A stretch of 64,000 bases of DNA from Boesenbergia rotunda (taxonomy: Eukaryota > Streptophyta > Magnoliopsida > Zingiberales > Zingiberaceae): assembly GCA_024364735.1 (NCBI GenBank), contig JAGFNQ010005674.1, positions 307,900 through 371,899 on the forward strand, given 5' to 3'. Within the stretch, counting starts at the first letter, position 1, and every line of letters starts with the position of its first letter. Shown piece by piece: positions 11,991 through 22,312 of the stretch. Both the position numbers and the translations under genes were made by a program. The notes below the pieces were generated by a model that did no database searches, was not told where the DNA came from, and saw only the letters and a list, made by a program, of their open reading frames with translations.

Positions 11991-12414
11991 GTCTTTCGCG
12001 CAGGTTTTGGCCAAAGCTCTTCTTCCTTCTTCCACGCCATTTCAAGAGAAGCTTTGGGGCTTAGTGTTGCTGCACTTCCAAAGTTCTAGAGGCGATCACA
12101 AGCTTGAAGATAGCAAGAGAAGCAAAGTGTGAGCTTATTTATTGTAAATCTTGTGAGATTTCTTTTGTATTTGCTTTGCTCTTGTTGTATCTTTGTAACA
12201 AGCTTGTAAGAGGTTTCTCCACCTCAAGAAGGAGACTTTCATAGTGCATGAGAGTGTGAGGAGAGTGGATCCTTGGATTAGTCACCCGACCGGGGTGGAT
12301 ACCAAGTAAATCCTTGTGTTAGCGATTGCTTGAAGTCTTCCGCCGCGACAAATCTTCTACAAGCGAATCGGAGCTAATCACCCCCCCTCTAGCTCGTCTA
12401 CCGGTCCCAACAAG

Positions 12415-12426
12415 TGGTATCAGAGC
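12415..12426 (+). other. Primer binding site (initiator tRNA-Met)
   Basis: TGGTATCAGAGC lies two bases after the 5' LTR end. It is the standard plant copia primer binding site. Confidence 0.93.
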
Positions 12427-12539
12427 GAGGTCGCTTTTCTTTGGACTCATCGCCAAGAGGGCAAGAGCTAGAGGAAGAAGAAGAAGTTGGAAGAAACCCT
12501 AATTTCAAGAAGTCATCATCAAGGGGTTTAAATTTCAAA

Positions 12540-13745
12540 ATGGAGTTTGGCTATGACACAAGAGCACCTCCACCATTCGACAAGGCGAATTTTGATCTTT
12601 GGAGATCAAGGATCGAAAATTTCTTCATGATGGAGATAGAGCAATGGTTTGCTCTAATGGAGGGTTTTGAAGCTCCAACAAGCTCAAAAGGAAAGCTCCT
12701 CAAGAAAAGCAAATGGAATGAGGAGCAAATCAAGAGATGCGAGGCCAACTACAAATTGATCAAGCTATTGGTCAACCTCTTGCCAAGCACCATCTTGGAC
12801 AAGATTGGAGAATTTCAAGACGCCAAAGAACTATGGAGCAAATTGGCAAGGCTTCATGAAGATCCCTCCACTATACCAAATCAAGATAAATCCAAAGAGG
12901 GAGATTCATCAAGTGAAGAGGACTCGGAAGTTGAGAGGTGCTCAACATCCGAAGATGAAGCTCAAGAAGCCTCCACCTCTAGGATTGAGGGGGAGCAAAA
13001 TGTGCCATTGGCATCGGATCAAAGAAAAGCGTCAACATCATCATCCGAGGTCAATGAGGAAGAAGAAGTCTCCACCTCTAGGATTGAGGGGGAGCAAAGG
13101 TCATTTACTCCGGAAGAAGAAGAAGTATCTACTTCCGGATCAACTGAAGAGTCATGCCACACTCCTACAAGCAAAGGTATAAAAATTTCAATTTGCAAAA
13201 ATAAAGATCATATCATTTGCTTTGAGTGTAAGGAAAAAGGGCACTATAAGAGCAAGTGTCCCAAATTGGTCAAGAAGAAGGTGCAAGTGGCACCCAAGAC
13301 CAAGGAGAAGCCAAAGGAGGTCGACCCCGTGGCAAAGAAAGATAAGAAGCACATTGTGTGCTTCTCATGCAAGCAAAAAGGACATTATCGGAATCAATGT
13401 CCAAAGGGGAAGGATCCGACCAAAGTCAAAAGGAGGAGCTCATGTCAAGGGGGAGCCTCCAAGATTAAGCCTAAGGTACCATTAGGTAATGGTAATTCTT
13501 TTCATCATGATAATATGCATACTAAAGAAAATTTTTATCATTTTAATGCAATTTATCATGAAAATAGGAGATTTGTAAAACCTAAGGAAAACTATAGAGC
13601 TTTCCATGCTAGGACTACCACCTCTAAAGATAGGAAACAAATTAGGAATTCCAAAGGTAGACCTACCCAATCCAAGGCTAAGAATAACAATCACCAAGGC
13701 TATATTAGAAAACCAAGCCTTGAGGATGTAATGATTGAAAATTAA
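12540..13745 (+). CDS. Copia-type Gag protein (UBN2-like, two zinc knuckles)
   Basis: The first ATG in a sensible context is at 12540 (MEFGYDTRAPPPFD), giving 401 aa. The open frame extends upstream but without an ATG. The N-terminal part (about 10-110) resembles the DUF4219/UBN2 Gag core of plant copia elements (FDLWRSRIENFFMM, AKELWSKLARLHE). The middle is acidic and Ser-rich, with a repeated STSRIEGEQ unit. Two CCHC zinc knuckles follow at about 227-240 and 274-287 (CFECKEKGHYKSKC, CFSCKQKGHYRNQC). Gag would package the element RNA in cytoplasmic particles. The frame ends at a TAA (13743-13745) and stays open beyond it to 14144. Confidence 0.9.
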   Translation: MEFGYDTRAPPPFDKANFDLWRSRIENFFMMEIEQWFALMEGFEAPTSSKGKLLKKSKWNEEQIKRCEANYKLIKLLVNLLPSTILDKIGEFQDAKELWSKLARLHEDPSTIPNQDKSKEGDSSSEEDSEVERCSTSEDEAQEASTSRIEGEQNVPLASDQRKASTSSSEVNEEEEVSTSRIEGEQRSFTPEEEEVSTSGSTEESCHTPTSKGIKISICKNKDHIICFECKEKGHYKSKCPKLVKKKVQVAPKTKEKPKEVDPVAKKDKKHIVCFSCKQKGHYRNQCPKGKDPTKVKRRSSCQGGASKIKPKVPLGNGNSFHHDNMHTKENFYHFNAIYHENRRFVKPKENYRAFHARTTTSKDRKQIRNSKGRPTQSKAKNNNHQGYIRKPSLEDVMIEN

Positions 13746-14144
13746 GTTTTAAGGTCAAAACTTGATAAATTAGAAAAATCCCTTAGAAAAATGGAAAATC
13801 TATTAAAGGGATCAAAAGGTCAAAATCTAGACCTAGGAAGTCAAGGACCTTCTAGGAGCAAGAAAGGTTTGGGATACAAACCTAAAACTAAGGATGACGG
13901 TCCATCCTATCATAGAGTTCCATATCAATATGGAACTCAATCTAGGTCTAGAAGTCAAGTCAAGGCCACAAGGGAAGCCATCTCTAGAGTTGACCAAGAC
14001 AAGACTAACATGACTAAGGCTTCGGAGAAGCCTAAGAAAGTCGTTAGGAAGGTATCAAGGGAAGTCATCCCTAGTGAATACCTAGAACACCCAAGGAGCA
14101 CCAATAGATTTTGGGTTCCTAAGAGTGTGTTCGCCACACCCTAG
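13746..14144 (+). pseudogene. Gag 3' extension after an in-frame TAA
   Basis: The same reading frame as gag runs on for 132 codons after the stop at 13743-13745. It contains a short heptad-like stretch (LDKLEKSLRKMENLL) and a basic segment ending FWVPKSVFATP. That ending resembles the linker between Gag and protease in the SIRE-like element of this window (KKVVKAWVPKS, about 60120-60150). So the element probably arose by loss of pol just after this point. The TAA is either a disabling mutation or a readthrough site. Confidence 0.7.
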
Positions 14145-15970
14145 ATAGGTCTAGGGAGTGTCAACTCTAATGGGAAAGGTAGTTAACCCAACCTTAATGA
14201 AGTTGGCACTTTGGGACATTTTCAAGGAATTATTACCCTTGAAAATGAAAGAATTATTTATTTACTCTAGGAGGAGTAAATTTGTGCCAAACTATGTTTC
14301 TGGAGGATTAAACTTGATAAAGTTGGCACAACTAGGTTAGAATCCAAAGATAGGCCAAGTTGGGGAGTTTTGGCATTATCTTGGAAATTAGGGCAAACTT
14401 AGGATCATCAATGGCTTAGCGATGAGTTATTGATACTTAGATAGGAAATCTAGGTATTTTCTTTTATGCTTATATGCCATGTGTTGTATGCCCTATCACA
14501 TGCCATGACATCATATTTCATCATTCATATTTATTGTGAAAATATTACATGTCATGTCATACATTCATCACATGTTAAAATACTTTCTTTTGAAAATAAT
14601 CATATGATGCATGTCTTAGTCATAATCATGCATAAATCAATTTTTATTGACATTAAGGATATTGGCATTAATTGATATCCTAGGTGGATGATCAAAGTTT
14701 ATAATGCCTAGATAGAAATGCATGAACCCTTAGATTAGGGAGAACATGACTTTCACATCTCACTAAGACCATAAGTTGACTTGTATGTGTTTTTGAGACA
14801 CAATTAGATACAAGTGAGGTGTTAGGAAGATGATCAAAACTCAAGGTGTTGATAAAGTGCATCTAATCGAGTTTTAGGTTCATCAAAACATGATTATAAA
14901 TGAACTCCAATCATTGGGAAAGCTAATGTACAAGTCATGTGCATTTAGCCCAAGGAACATGGTTGGAAATTGTTTTTGAAACCTATTTCAAAACTATCTT
15001 GGAAAACCTTGGTGAAGACCATCTTTTGATATCACTCATCATTGATAAATTGGATACAAAATGGAGTAAAACATTGAGATATTTGAATGGTTTCCAATTT
15101 TGTGTCAATCTTTGAAAATCGAGGTTATTTTCATAGAAAATTATTTTTCCATGATAGTATATGGTATAAATAATGTCTACACAAAATTTTAGAATTTTTC
15201 GAATTTTGTAGAATTATTTAGGGGTTTCTGAATTTCGGATCTGAAATTGTTTTCAGATTTCAGAAACTCCCAATCGATCAGGTGATCGATTGGGACCATA
15301 GCCAATCGATTGGTCAATCGATTGGTCGATCCTTTTACGAGCACAGAAGCTCGGGTAGTCGATCCGGTGATCGATTACAGGTAGCCGTAATCGATCGGCT
15401 GATCGATTAAGGCAGGTCGTAATCGATTGGTTCCCAACACCAATCGATTGGTAAGTCTGAAACTGTCTAGTTTCAGTCCGTTAACCCATTTTTTGTAATC
15501 TACCAATCCCTAACCCCTTTGAAATACTTTTATAAGTATATTTGGGTAAATTTCATTGTGAAATCAAAAAGGGAAATGGTTGGGTGAACATTTAAGGGTT
15601 AGGGAGAGATTTTGATTCAAGTTTTGAATCCCAAAATCTCAATAACCTCAAGTTGAGTTCTCCTAAAGATTTAGGAACTCAAAAACATTGTTGGTGCAAT
15701 GATAGAGGTTTAGAGCATGTTTTGAGGGGGAGGTCTTCCTTAACAACATGTGGTTGATTTTTTATTTTTCGAATAATTGAATGAATGGAGATTGGGAATC
15801 TTCATGTGTGCTCAAGGTTGAGCATAGGTTCAATGAAAAGTATGGGATTTTCATTGGGTATATCTCTGACCATATAGACTCTCAGGGAGAGTGTTTGATG
15901 TGTGTCAAAGGGGGAGAAAATTGAAAGGCTAATAGGGATTAGTCTTTCTTAAACATATTGTCAAACATCA
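14145..15970 (+). other. Non-coding interior of the gag-only element
   Basis: No pol domain is visible. The region is AT-rich. One inverted repeat (TTTTCAAGGAATTATTACCCTTGAAAA, 14219-14245, described by position) is notable. A block of AATCGATT/GATCGATT palindromes lies at about 15272-15455, resembling the LTR arrays but outside the LTR. Confidence 0.7.
15272..15455 (+). repeat. Internal palindrome block
   Basis: Paired half-sites of AATCGATC/GATCGATT and AATCGATT type occur upstream of the 3' LTR, with more variation than in the LTR arrays. It may be an old duplication of U3 sequence. Confidence 0.7.
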
Positions 15971-15983
15971 AAAAGGGGGAGAT
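15971..15983 (+). other. Polypurine tract
   Basis: AAAAGGGGGAGAT lies immediately before the 3' LTR. It is the usual plus-strand priming site. Confidence 0.85.
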
Positions 15984-17198
15984 TGTTGGTGCAATCTTGG
16001 TTAGGTCAGGGTTGACCTAGTTTGACAAAGCTCAGGTGAGCTTGAGTCTAGCAAGCTTGGGTGAGCTTGAGGTGTATGTTTCGATGTTTGACATTGATGT
16101 TTGAATTTGATAATCATGGTAAAAGGCCTAGTGGGACTAGGCACACCTAGTGGGACTAGGTGAAGTCCAGGTAGATCGGGGAGATCGTACGCTGGCATGA
16201 CACACCTAGTGGGACTAGGTGAAGTCCAGGTAGATCGGGGAGATCGTACGCTGGCACGGGAAAAGACCTAGTGGGACTAGGTGAAGTCCAAATGGATCGG
16301 GGAGATCGCATGCTGGGACTAGACCTAACTCGAGGGTTAGGCGAATCTGGTTGGGAACCAGGTCAAGTCCGAGCTGGGAGCTAGGCAGTACAAATCCAGG
16401 TCGGTCAACGGGGTTGACCGGACACTTGGTAGGGGATCCTAGACTTGTGGGAACAAGTTAGGGTGGACTCAATCGATTGGGCAATCGATTGGACCAATCG
16501 ATCAGGTGATCGATTAGAGCGGTTTTCGCGAGAGGACAGAAGGGTCCTGAATCGATTGGGTAATCGATTCAGGGTATCGGTAATCGATTGGCTAATCGAT
16601 TAGGGCGGTTTGCGCGAGAGAACAGAAAGGCTTTGAATCGATTGGGTAATCGATTCAGGGCAATGGTAATCGATTGGCTAATCGATTACGGTTCGAAAAC
16701 TAGCCGTTGAACGGCTAAGTGTGACGTGGTAATCGATTGGGTAATCGATTACCAAACCCTAGGCGACGGGTATAAGGTCTTTCGCGCAGGTTTTGGCCAA
16801 AGCTCTTCTTCCTTCTTCCACGCCATTTCAAGAGAAGCTTTGGGGCTTAGTGTTGCTGCACTTCCAAAGTTCTAGAGGCGATCACAAGCTTGAAGATAGC
16901 AAGAGAAGCAAAGTGTGAGCTTATTTATTGTAAATCTTGTGAGATTTCTTTTGTATTTGCTTTGCTCTTGTTGTATCTTTGTAACAAGCTTGTAAGAGGT
17001 TTCTCCACCTCAAGAAGGAGACTTTCATAGTGCATGAGAGTGTGAGGAGAGTGGATCCTTGGATTAGTTACCCGACCGGGGTGGATACCAAGTAAATCCT
17101 TGTGTTAGCGATTGCTTGAAGTCTTCCGCCGCGACAAATCTTCTACAAGCGAATCGGAGCTAATCACCCCCCCTCTAGCTCGTCTACCGGTCCCAACA
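15984..17198 (+). repeat. 3' LTR of the gag-only element
   Basis: The LTR is 1215 bp and nearly identical to the 5' LTR. The main difference is loss of one 19-bp stem-loop unit in the CCTAGTGGGACTAGG array. It is followed by the GTATA duplication. Confidence 0.93.
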
Positions 17199-18390
17199 GT
17201 ATAAAGGTAGTATCTTAGTTGCTATGTCGAAGGATGCCAACGATGATTTTTTCACAATTGCTTATTCGGTAGTGGATGCAGAGAATGATGATAATTGAGA
17301 ATGATTTTGTTATCTTTTGAGAAGTGCCCTATTTTCATATCAAAGTATTCCATTCAATAAGTTCACATTTTTTCCGATAGACACTCTGAGATTATGAAGG
17401 CAGTTGAGCAACTATTTATGGGTAGTCACCATGCGTATTGTTTGAGATATTTAGTGGATAATTTTGTGAAGCAGGTAAATTAATTACCTACTTTTGTTTT
17501 GAATTTTAATTTTAATTTTATTTTAATACATGTTTTGAATCAAATATGATTTTTTTGTCATTATAGGTATTGCGAAGTTATCCAAAATATAACAAAAAAT
17601 ACTAGTCTTCGGTATTCAAGAAAGCTACATATGCTCTATCTTTGCAGGAGCATGAACAACATATAAAAAAACATCATAGACTCCATGCCACTTGCCATAG
17701 GATTTATTGTATATTCCCAGCAACAAAGTTGGACAAATGCTTTATTTCTTGATGATAGATGGGGTGTTATGAATAATAACATGGCCGAGTGTTGGAATAA
17801 TTGGGTTAAACCAGCTCGTTATCTCCCTATTATGGATATGGTGGACCACATACGCATACAAATCATGAACATAATGTATCAGCGACGTGAATCAACAATG
17901 ATGATGGTTAAGGAATTAAGTCCCCAAAAGGAGAAGGCTATTGCTAGTGTTTACCTTAATCTCGAAATTTGAGAGTGCATAGGTCATGTAATTGGAGGTT
18001 TGAGATAGTTGATGGCGAAAAATCCTTTGCTGTTGATTTAATTGATAAGAGTTGTTTGTGCAGAGCTTGGCAGTTCAATAAGCTTCCATGTAAGCATGCT
18101 TGTGCTGCTATTGAGTCGAAGTCCTTGTCGTTGTATAAAATTTGCGATCAGTATTTTAAGATTGGAATGTATCGCCAAACATACAAAGGAATTATTAATC
18201 CAATCCCAACTTTTGACATTAATGAGTCAAATTTTGATGAAGGATATGTAATCAATGCTCCAGATGTTCACAGTTAGCCAGGTCATAGGAGCACTAAGAG
18301 AATATCATCACAAGTTAAAACACATGTGTCAAAGTGTAGTCGTTGTCATAAGAAAAGTCACAACAAATGCAGCTGCAAAGAATCTATAAA
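17199..18390 (+). pseudogene. MuDR-type transposase remnant, C-terminal part
   Basis: Coding resumes right after the LTR insertion with the rest of the MULE catalytic domain (GSILVAMSKDANDDFFTIAYSVVD; HSEIMKAVEQLF; HHAYCLRYL). A likely intron, GT...AG, lies at about 17475-17566. Next come 17685-17971 and 17969-18277, with a SWIM-type zinc finger (CLCRAWQFNKLPCKHACAAI). A final CCHC-like knuckle (CSRCHKKSHNKCSC) ends near 18390. Several stops and frame changes (for example near 17298 and 18275) mark a dead gene. The order of PB1-like, MuDR, MULE and SWIM parts is that of MURA-type transposases. Confidence 0.87.
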
Positions 18391-19062
18391 CTAGTTGTTA
18401 TTCTCAAAATTATGTATGTTTGATTTGTTTGTAAACACTTGGTTTATTTTTGCAATCATACTATATAATTTATATGGGCAGTCTGATATTTTTTGATATA
18501 CACTTCCACAGGAAAAAGAGATTGTTAGAAGGGGAATCAAGCAAGGTCTTATGTTCGAGAAAGCAAACATGTTTAAGTGGCAGCATTGGTGATTTACGTA
18601 TTGGTTCTGGTTGAATGACAGCACCTTTGATGGTTTTGTTTTTGAAAAAATTGTGTAATATGTTTATGAACTGTGTATCATGTGTCAGTTATTATTGTGC
18701 ACTATGGTTGTGTGGTGGAAATTAATAGTTGTATTTATGGTTTATTTGACTTTGTATCATGTGTCAGTTATTATTATGTTTATGAACTTTGTTAGATACT
18801 TTGCAATATGTTCAATTTACTTTAGTTGACTTTGTGAGTTTCATAGACAAATTCTGCCAGAAACTTGAGTACAAATTTTGATAAATAAGGTATATGTTAT
18901 GTTTAATGATTTTGTTGTGTACAAGAATTGGTTTGTCTGAAGTTGATGTGTAGTTGTTATAGTATATACTATAGTTTTGAAGTAGAAACTTATGGTCGTG
19001 TTTATAATTTATGTGACTTTATATCATGTGTTAGTGTCATAATATCCATAATAACAAGCTGC
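18391..19062. other. AT-rich flank of the Mutator-like remnant
   Basis: Short phrases such as TTTGTATCATGTGTCAGTTA recur near 18675, 18752 and 19018. No terminal inverted repeat could be matched to the upstream side, so the element's ends stay undefined. Confidence 0.5.
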
Positions 19063-19740
19063 CAAATGTCCCAAAACAAACTCATCTACACTAATTAATG
19101 CATAACTTGCGTCCTAATGTTCCTAAATGTGTGAAAATAGTACCTTATTCGTGGCAATATATACTTGAATCTGAGTCAATTGTGCTTGATTTTTTGAGTC
19201 ATTGAGAACTAAAGAGGGAGTCTCGTGCCTGAATAATTAAATTTTGCACAAATATGCTCAATTTGATCATACACATACTTGAATTTGGATATTTCGTACC
19301 TAATAATGTAGATTATGTACCCTGATCAATTATGTGATGATCAATTATGTGAAACACTTATTCGAGTAATAATGTCATTAACCTTAATCCATATTATATT
19401 ATCAATGAAACAAGGAAATATGTCCCAAACAGACTCACCCACACTAATTAATACATAACTTGCGTCCAAATGTACTTGAAAGTTTGAAATTAGTACTTAT
19501 TCATGACTATATATACTTGAATCTGAGTCAATTGTGCTTGATTTTTTGAGTAATTGAGAACTAAAGAGGGAGTCTCGTACATGAATACTCAAATTTTGGA
19601 CAAGTATACTCAATTTGGTCATACACATACTTGAATGTGGATAATTTGTACATAATAATGCGGATTATGTACCCTGATCAATTATGTCAAGCATTTATTA
19701 GAGCAGTAGTGTCATTAATCTTAATCCATGTTATATTTTA
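19063..19740. repeat. Two tandem copies of a ~330-bp unit
   Basis: 19063-19400 and 19417-19737 align along their length. Shared phrases include AACTTGCGTCC, TACTTGAATCTGAGTCAAT, CTAAAGAGGGAGTCTCGT and TTATGTACCCTGATCAATT. Scattered substitutions and one small internal duplication (GATCAATTATGTGATGATCAATT at 19333-19362) show an old tandem duplication. No coding potential is evident. Confidence 0.85.
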
Positions 19741-19829
19741 ATGTTTTATGATTGTAGCCTTTATTAAACCATAACTTAACTATTGTTATCAGAATATTAG
19801 AATTTGGACATTTCACCAAACGGTGCATG

Positions 19830-20271
19830 TGAGAAATTGTAATTATCAAAAAGCGTCCTGAGGTTTGGTTTTTACCAAAGGGCATATCAAAAATTATTTT
19901 CTTCCTCTTATAGCCCTCCCACCAACAACTCTCTTTCTCAGTTACCTTCCGAGGCATCCGAATCACATTTTTAGAGTTTTTATTTTAAAATAAATGAGTG
20001 TGGTTCGGATGCCTCAGGTATTCTCCTTTTTCTTCTTACTCTCTCAGCGCAGGCAACTTACTTGTTATTGTCGAAAAGTGATACCTGTGTGGGCGTCCTA
20101 GTTGTGTTATAGTCGCGAGCTCATCCCCCAATCCCTCCCCCCCAACCAAAACCTTAGGCAAGTCTGTTTGTGTGTCCCTCAGGCAGCTTTAAGTGTTTGC
20201 GTGGAAGTCTACACTGATCGACACTCTCCAGAGTAAGGGTTAGGGTTTGCGTGGAAGTCCACACTGATCGG

Positions 20272-20313
<42 letters not shown>

Positions 20314-20790
20314 CCATCACTGTAATCGAAGTTAAGTCTAAAAATGACATAGAGGAAGAAACAAATAGGATCGCCGAACTCTACAAAATTTTAAATAGTC
20401 AAATTTTACATATATTACTAAATCTTTTTCTTCCTTCTACCAAACACACTATTGCTTGAAGTTTCTCCTTTAACACCTATCTTCCTCAACGATTCTTTAA
20501 AATCGACTCTTTGAAGTCACTTCTAGAACACACTCTCGTTTTTAACTCTCTCTTTTATAATCGCAACAAAATAAAATAAATGGTTCATGATAAGTCGAGT
20601 TGTAATAGACAAATAGATATATAGGATGAGAAAAAGAAGAATACTTGGGGCATCCGAATCACACTCTTTTATTTTAAAATGAAAATTTTGAAAAAGTGAT
20701 TCGGATATTTAGAAAAGTTAATTGAGAAAGAGAGTTATTGGCGGGAGGAGTTGCTCTTTAATAAAAATCAAATCTCAATATACTTTTTTA
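19830..20790. mobile_element. Degenerate fold-back (MULE-like) element
   Basis: The left arm (about 19835-20040) and the right arm (about 20610-20790) are inverted relatives. They share AACTCTCTTTCTCA, GCATCCGAATCAC and GAGTGTG...CGGATGCC segments. The left end also shares the phrases ACCAAAGGGCAT and CCTCTTATA with the end of the fold-back element at 32966. No transposase is present and the target duplication is unclear. The assignment rests on arm symmetry and that family likeness. Confidence 0.6.
20194..20311. repeat. Short duplication ending in a 35-C homopolymer
   Basis: The phrase GTTTGCGTGGAAGTC..ACACTGATCG is present twice (about 20196-20222 and 20246-20270). It is followed by C at every position from 20277 to 20311. 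Such a run is unstable in replication and sequencing, so its true length is uncertain. Confidence 0.85.
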
Positions 20791-21609
20791 ATAAATACGA
20801 TTTTTCACCCGCGTTGTTGGATAAAATATCGTTAGAATTTTGCAGTAGGTGCAATACGAAAAAAGATTATTGACCCTCTGTTCACTGCCGCAGAGACGGA
20901 AAGAGAGAGGAATATGAAGGGCAAAAATCCTCTACACTTTCCCATATCGTCTTTGTCAGGAAGAAAAGAGAATAAAATATATAAATAATACATATAATTC
21001 ATTCTTTATCTATCTTTGTTGACCGATGCTAGACCTTAGTTCTTATTAATGTCACAATACGACTCCAGCCTTTGTTGACTAAAGTTATACTTGCGTTGGA
21101 GTATTCAAATTTTTTTTTAATCTTTTTCTTACTCAATCCGTGATGGTTCTCTCCGTTAGAAACTATCATTCCAAATATCATCTCTCAACACCGTTGCACT
21201 GGAGCCATACTCATCAATCACTCCCGAGTCTCTTCATTCTTCTGACGGCCGTTCTTCTGAATGTTATCCATAATCGTTTAACTTCTTTAATATGATAATA
21301 CATATCCTCTCATTAAAAAATATAAGACCCAAATATTACATACATATTAATATTAATATCTTCATTCTCTCACATTCGTTTAATATTCAACCCTCATTAT
21401 TTGTGGGACTCACATACCACATATACATTATCTCACATATACATTCTCTCACATACATATTCTCTCACATATTCACTCTCTTACCTATATATTTTTTATT
21501 TTCAATTTTATTTGCTAATTTTTAATATTTTAACCGTTTGGATGACCGTTGTGTCATTTTTAATCGATTATGACAAACTCAATTGATTAAAATCACAGTT
21601 CCCTATTAT
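20791..21609. other. Intergenic, nothing recognised
   Basis: AT-rich DNA with a CACATA/TCTCAC-rich stretch at about 21370-21490. Open frames there follow the simple repeats and are not considered genes. Confidence 0.6.
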
Positions 21610-21745
21610 TCCACGAGACTCCCCAATCGATTGGGGAGGGGGTTGTTTAAAACCACCCACAATCGATTGGGGAGACCCGTAATCGATTCCCAAATCGATT
21701 ATGGGCCCCCTAATCAATTGAGGGAGTCCTCAATCGATTGGGAAT
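21610..21745. repeat. AATCGATT palindrome cluster upstream of the trihelix gene
   Basis: Hairpins include CCCCAATCGATTGGGG, a CCCGTAATCGATT...AATCGATTATGGG pair and CTCAATCGATTGGGA. These are the same core motifs as in the LTR arrays, but no LTR borders are visible here. It is probably a relic of an LTR U3 region. Confidence 0.7.
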
Positions 21746-22261
21746 GTCATATCACACGCGATGAACGCATTCAAACATCTGAACGCGTTAATCGCGTCAG
21801 CACATTAAAGCACGGACCGCAACGCTTTTAACGTGGGCAGTGCGTTAATTGAGCGTTATAATATACCGTTATAGGTGCCCTAATCAGCCTCTGAGACTCT
21901 CCGATGAATTCCGTCAGAGTTGAACGGCTCTGATTTTTTTTAAAAAGTTGTTTATTTTTTAGAAATAAACAATTTCATAAGGAGTTATAATTGAAAAATA
22001 GACTCCGGAATTATAATACAGCACGATTCAATCCTTAATTATCATACATTCTACGTAAATTTTTTTCTCTAAATTCACAACTACAAAATATTAAGCTTCT
22101 AAGACAAAATTTATCATCCCTGAAGGCTCAAATTCGTGATTTTTTTTTATAATTGAAAAAACGGAACGACTATAACTCTGCAATTCTTGCTTCAGCTCTA
22201 CGCCTCGTTATCCGTTTCGTTTCTCCCTCTCTCTTTTTCCCTTTCTCTGTCATCGAAAAGG

Positions 22262-22290
22262 AAGGAGAGGAGAGAGAGAGAGAGAGGGAC
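22262..22290 (+). promoter_or_regulatory. GA-repeat in the trihelix 5' leader
   Basis: A GAGAGA run lies 25 to 50 bp upstream of the ATG and follows a CT-rich stretch (about 22220-22250). GA repeats in plant leaders are known binding sites for BBR/BPC factors. That role here is inferred. Confidence 0.4.
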
Positions 22291-22312
22291 GCCTTCAGCA
22301 GAAGCAAATGCC

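Larger units (their letters stand above)
11179..12412 (+). repeat. 5' LTR of the gag-only element
   Basis: The LTR is 1234 bp. From 11310 to about 11665 it carries a run of short stem-loops with GGG loops (CCTAGTGGGACTAGG and variants). From about 11690 to 11968 it carries palindromes of the type AATCGATTGGGTAATCGATT. A TATA-like box (TATAAG, 11985-11990) follows directly. The R/U5-like part contains GGTTTCTCCACC...GAAGGAG and ends ...CCGGTCCCAACA. Confidence 0.93.
11179..17198 (+). mobile_element. Young gag-only LTR retrotransposon inside a Mutator-like gene
   Basis: Two long direct terminal repeats (1234 and 1215 bp) start TGTTGG and end CCAACA. They are flanked by the 5-bp duplication GTATA (11174-11178 and 17199-17203). 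Internal landmarks are a primer binding site matching initiator tRNA-Met, a gag gene of copia type, and a polypurine tract. No protease, integrase, reverse transcriptase or RNase H is visible in the 3.57-kb interior, so the element must use enzymes from a relative. By eye the LTRs differ by about three substitutions and one 19-bp deletion, so insertion was recent. Removing the element restores continuous transposase coding in the host gene. Confidence 0.95.

Noticed and set aside
12805..13485. Basic Lys/Arg-rich frames overlapping gag
   Set aside because: They are other-frame readings of the Gag coding sequence, and Gag has the recognisable domains.
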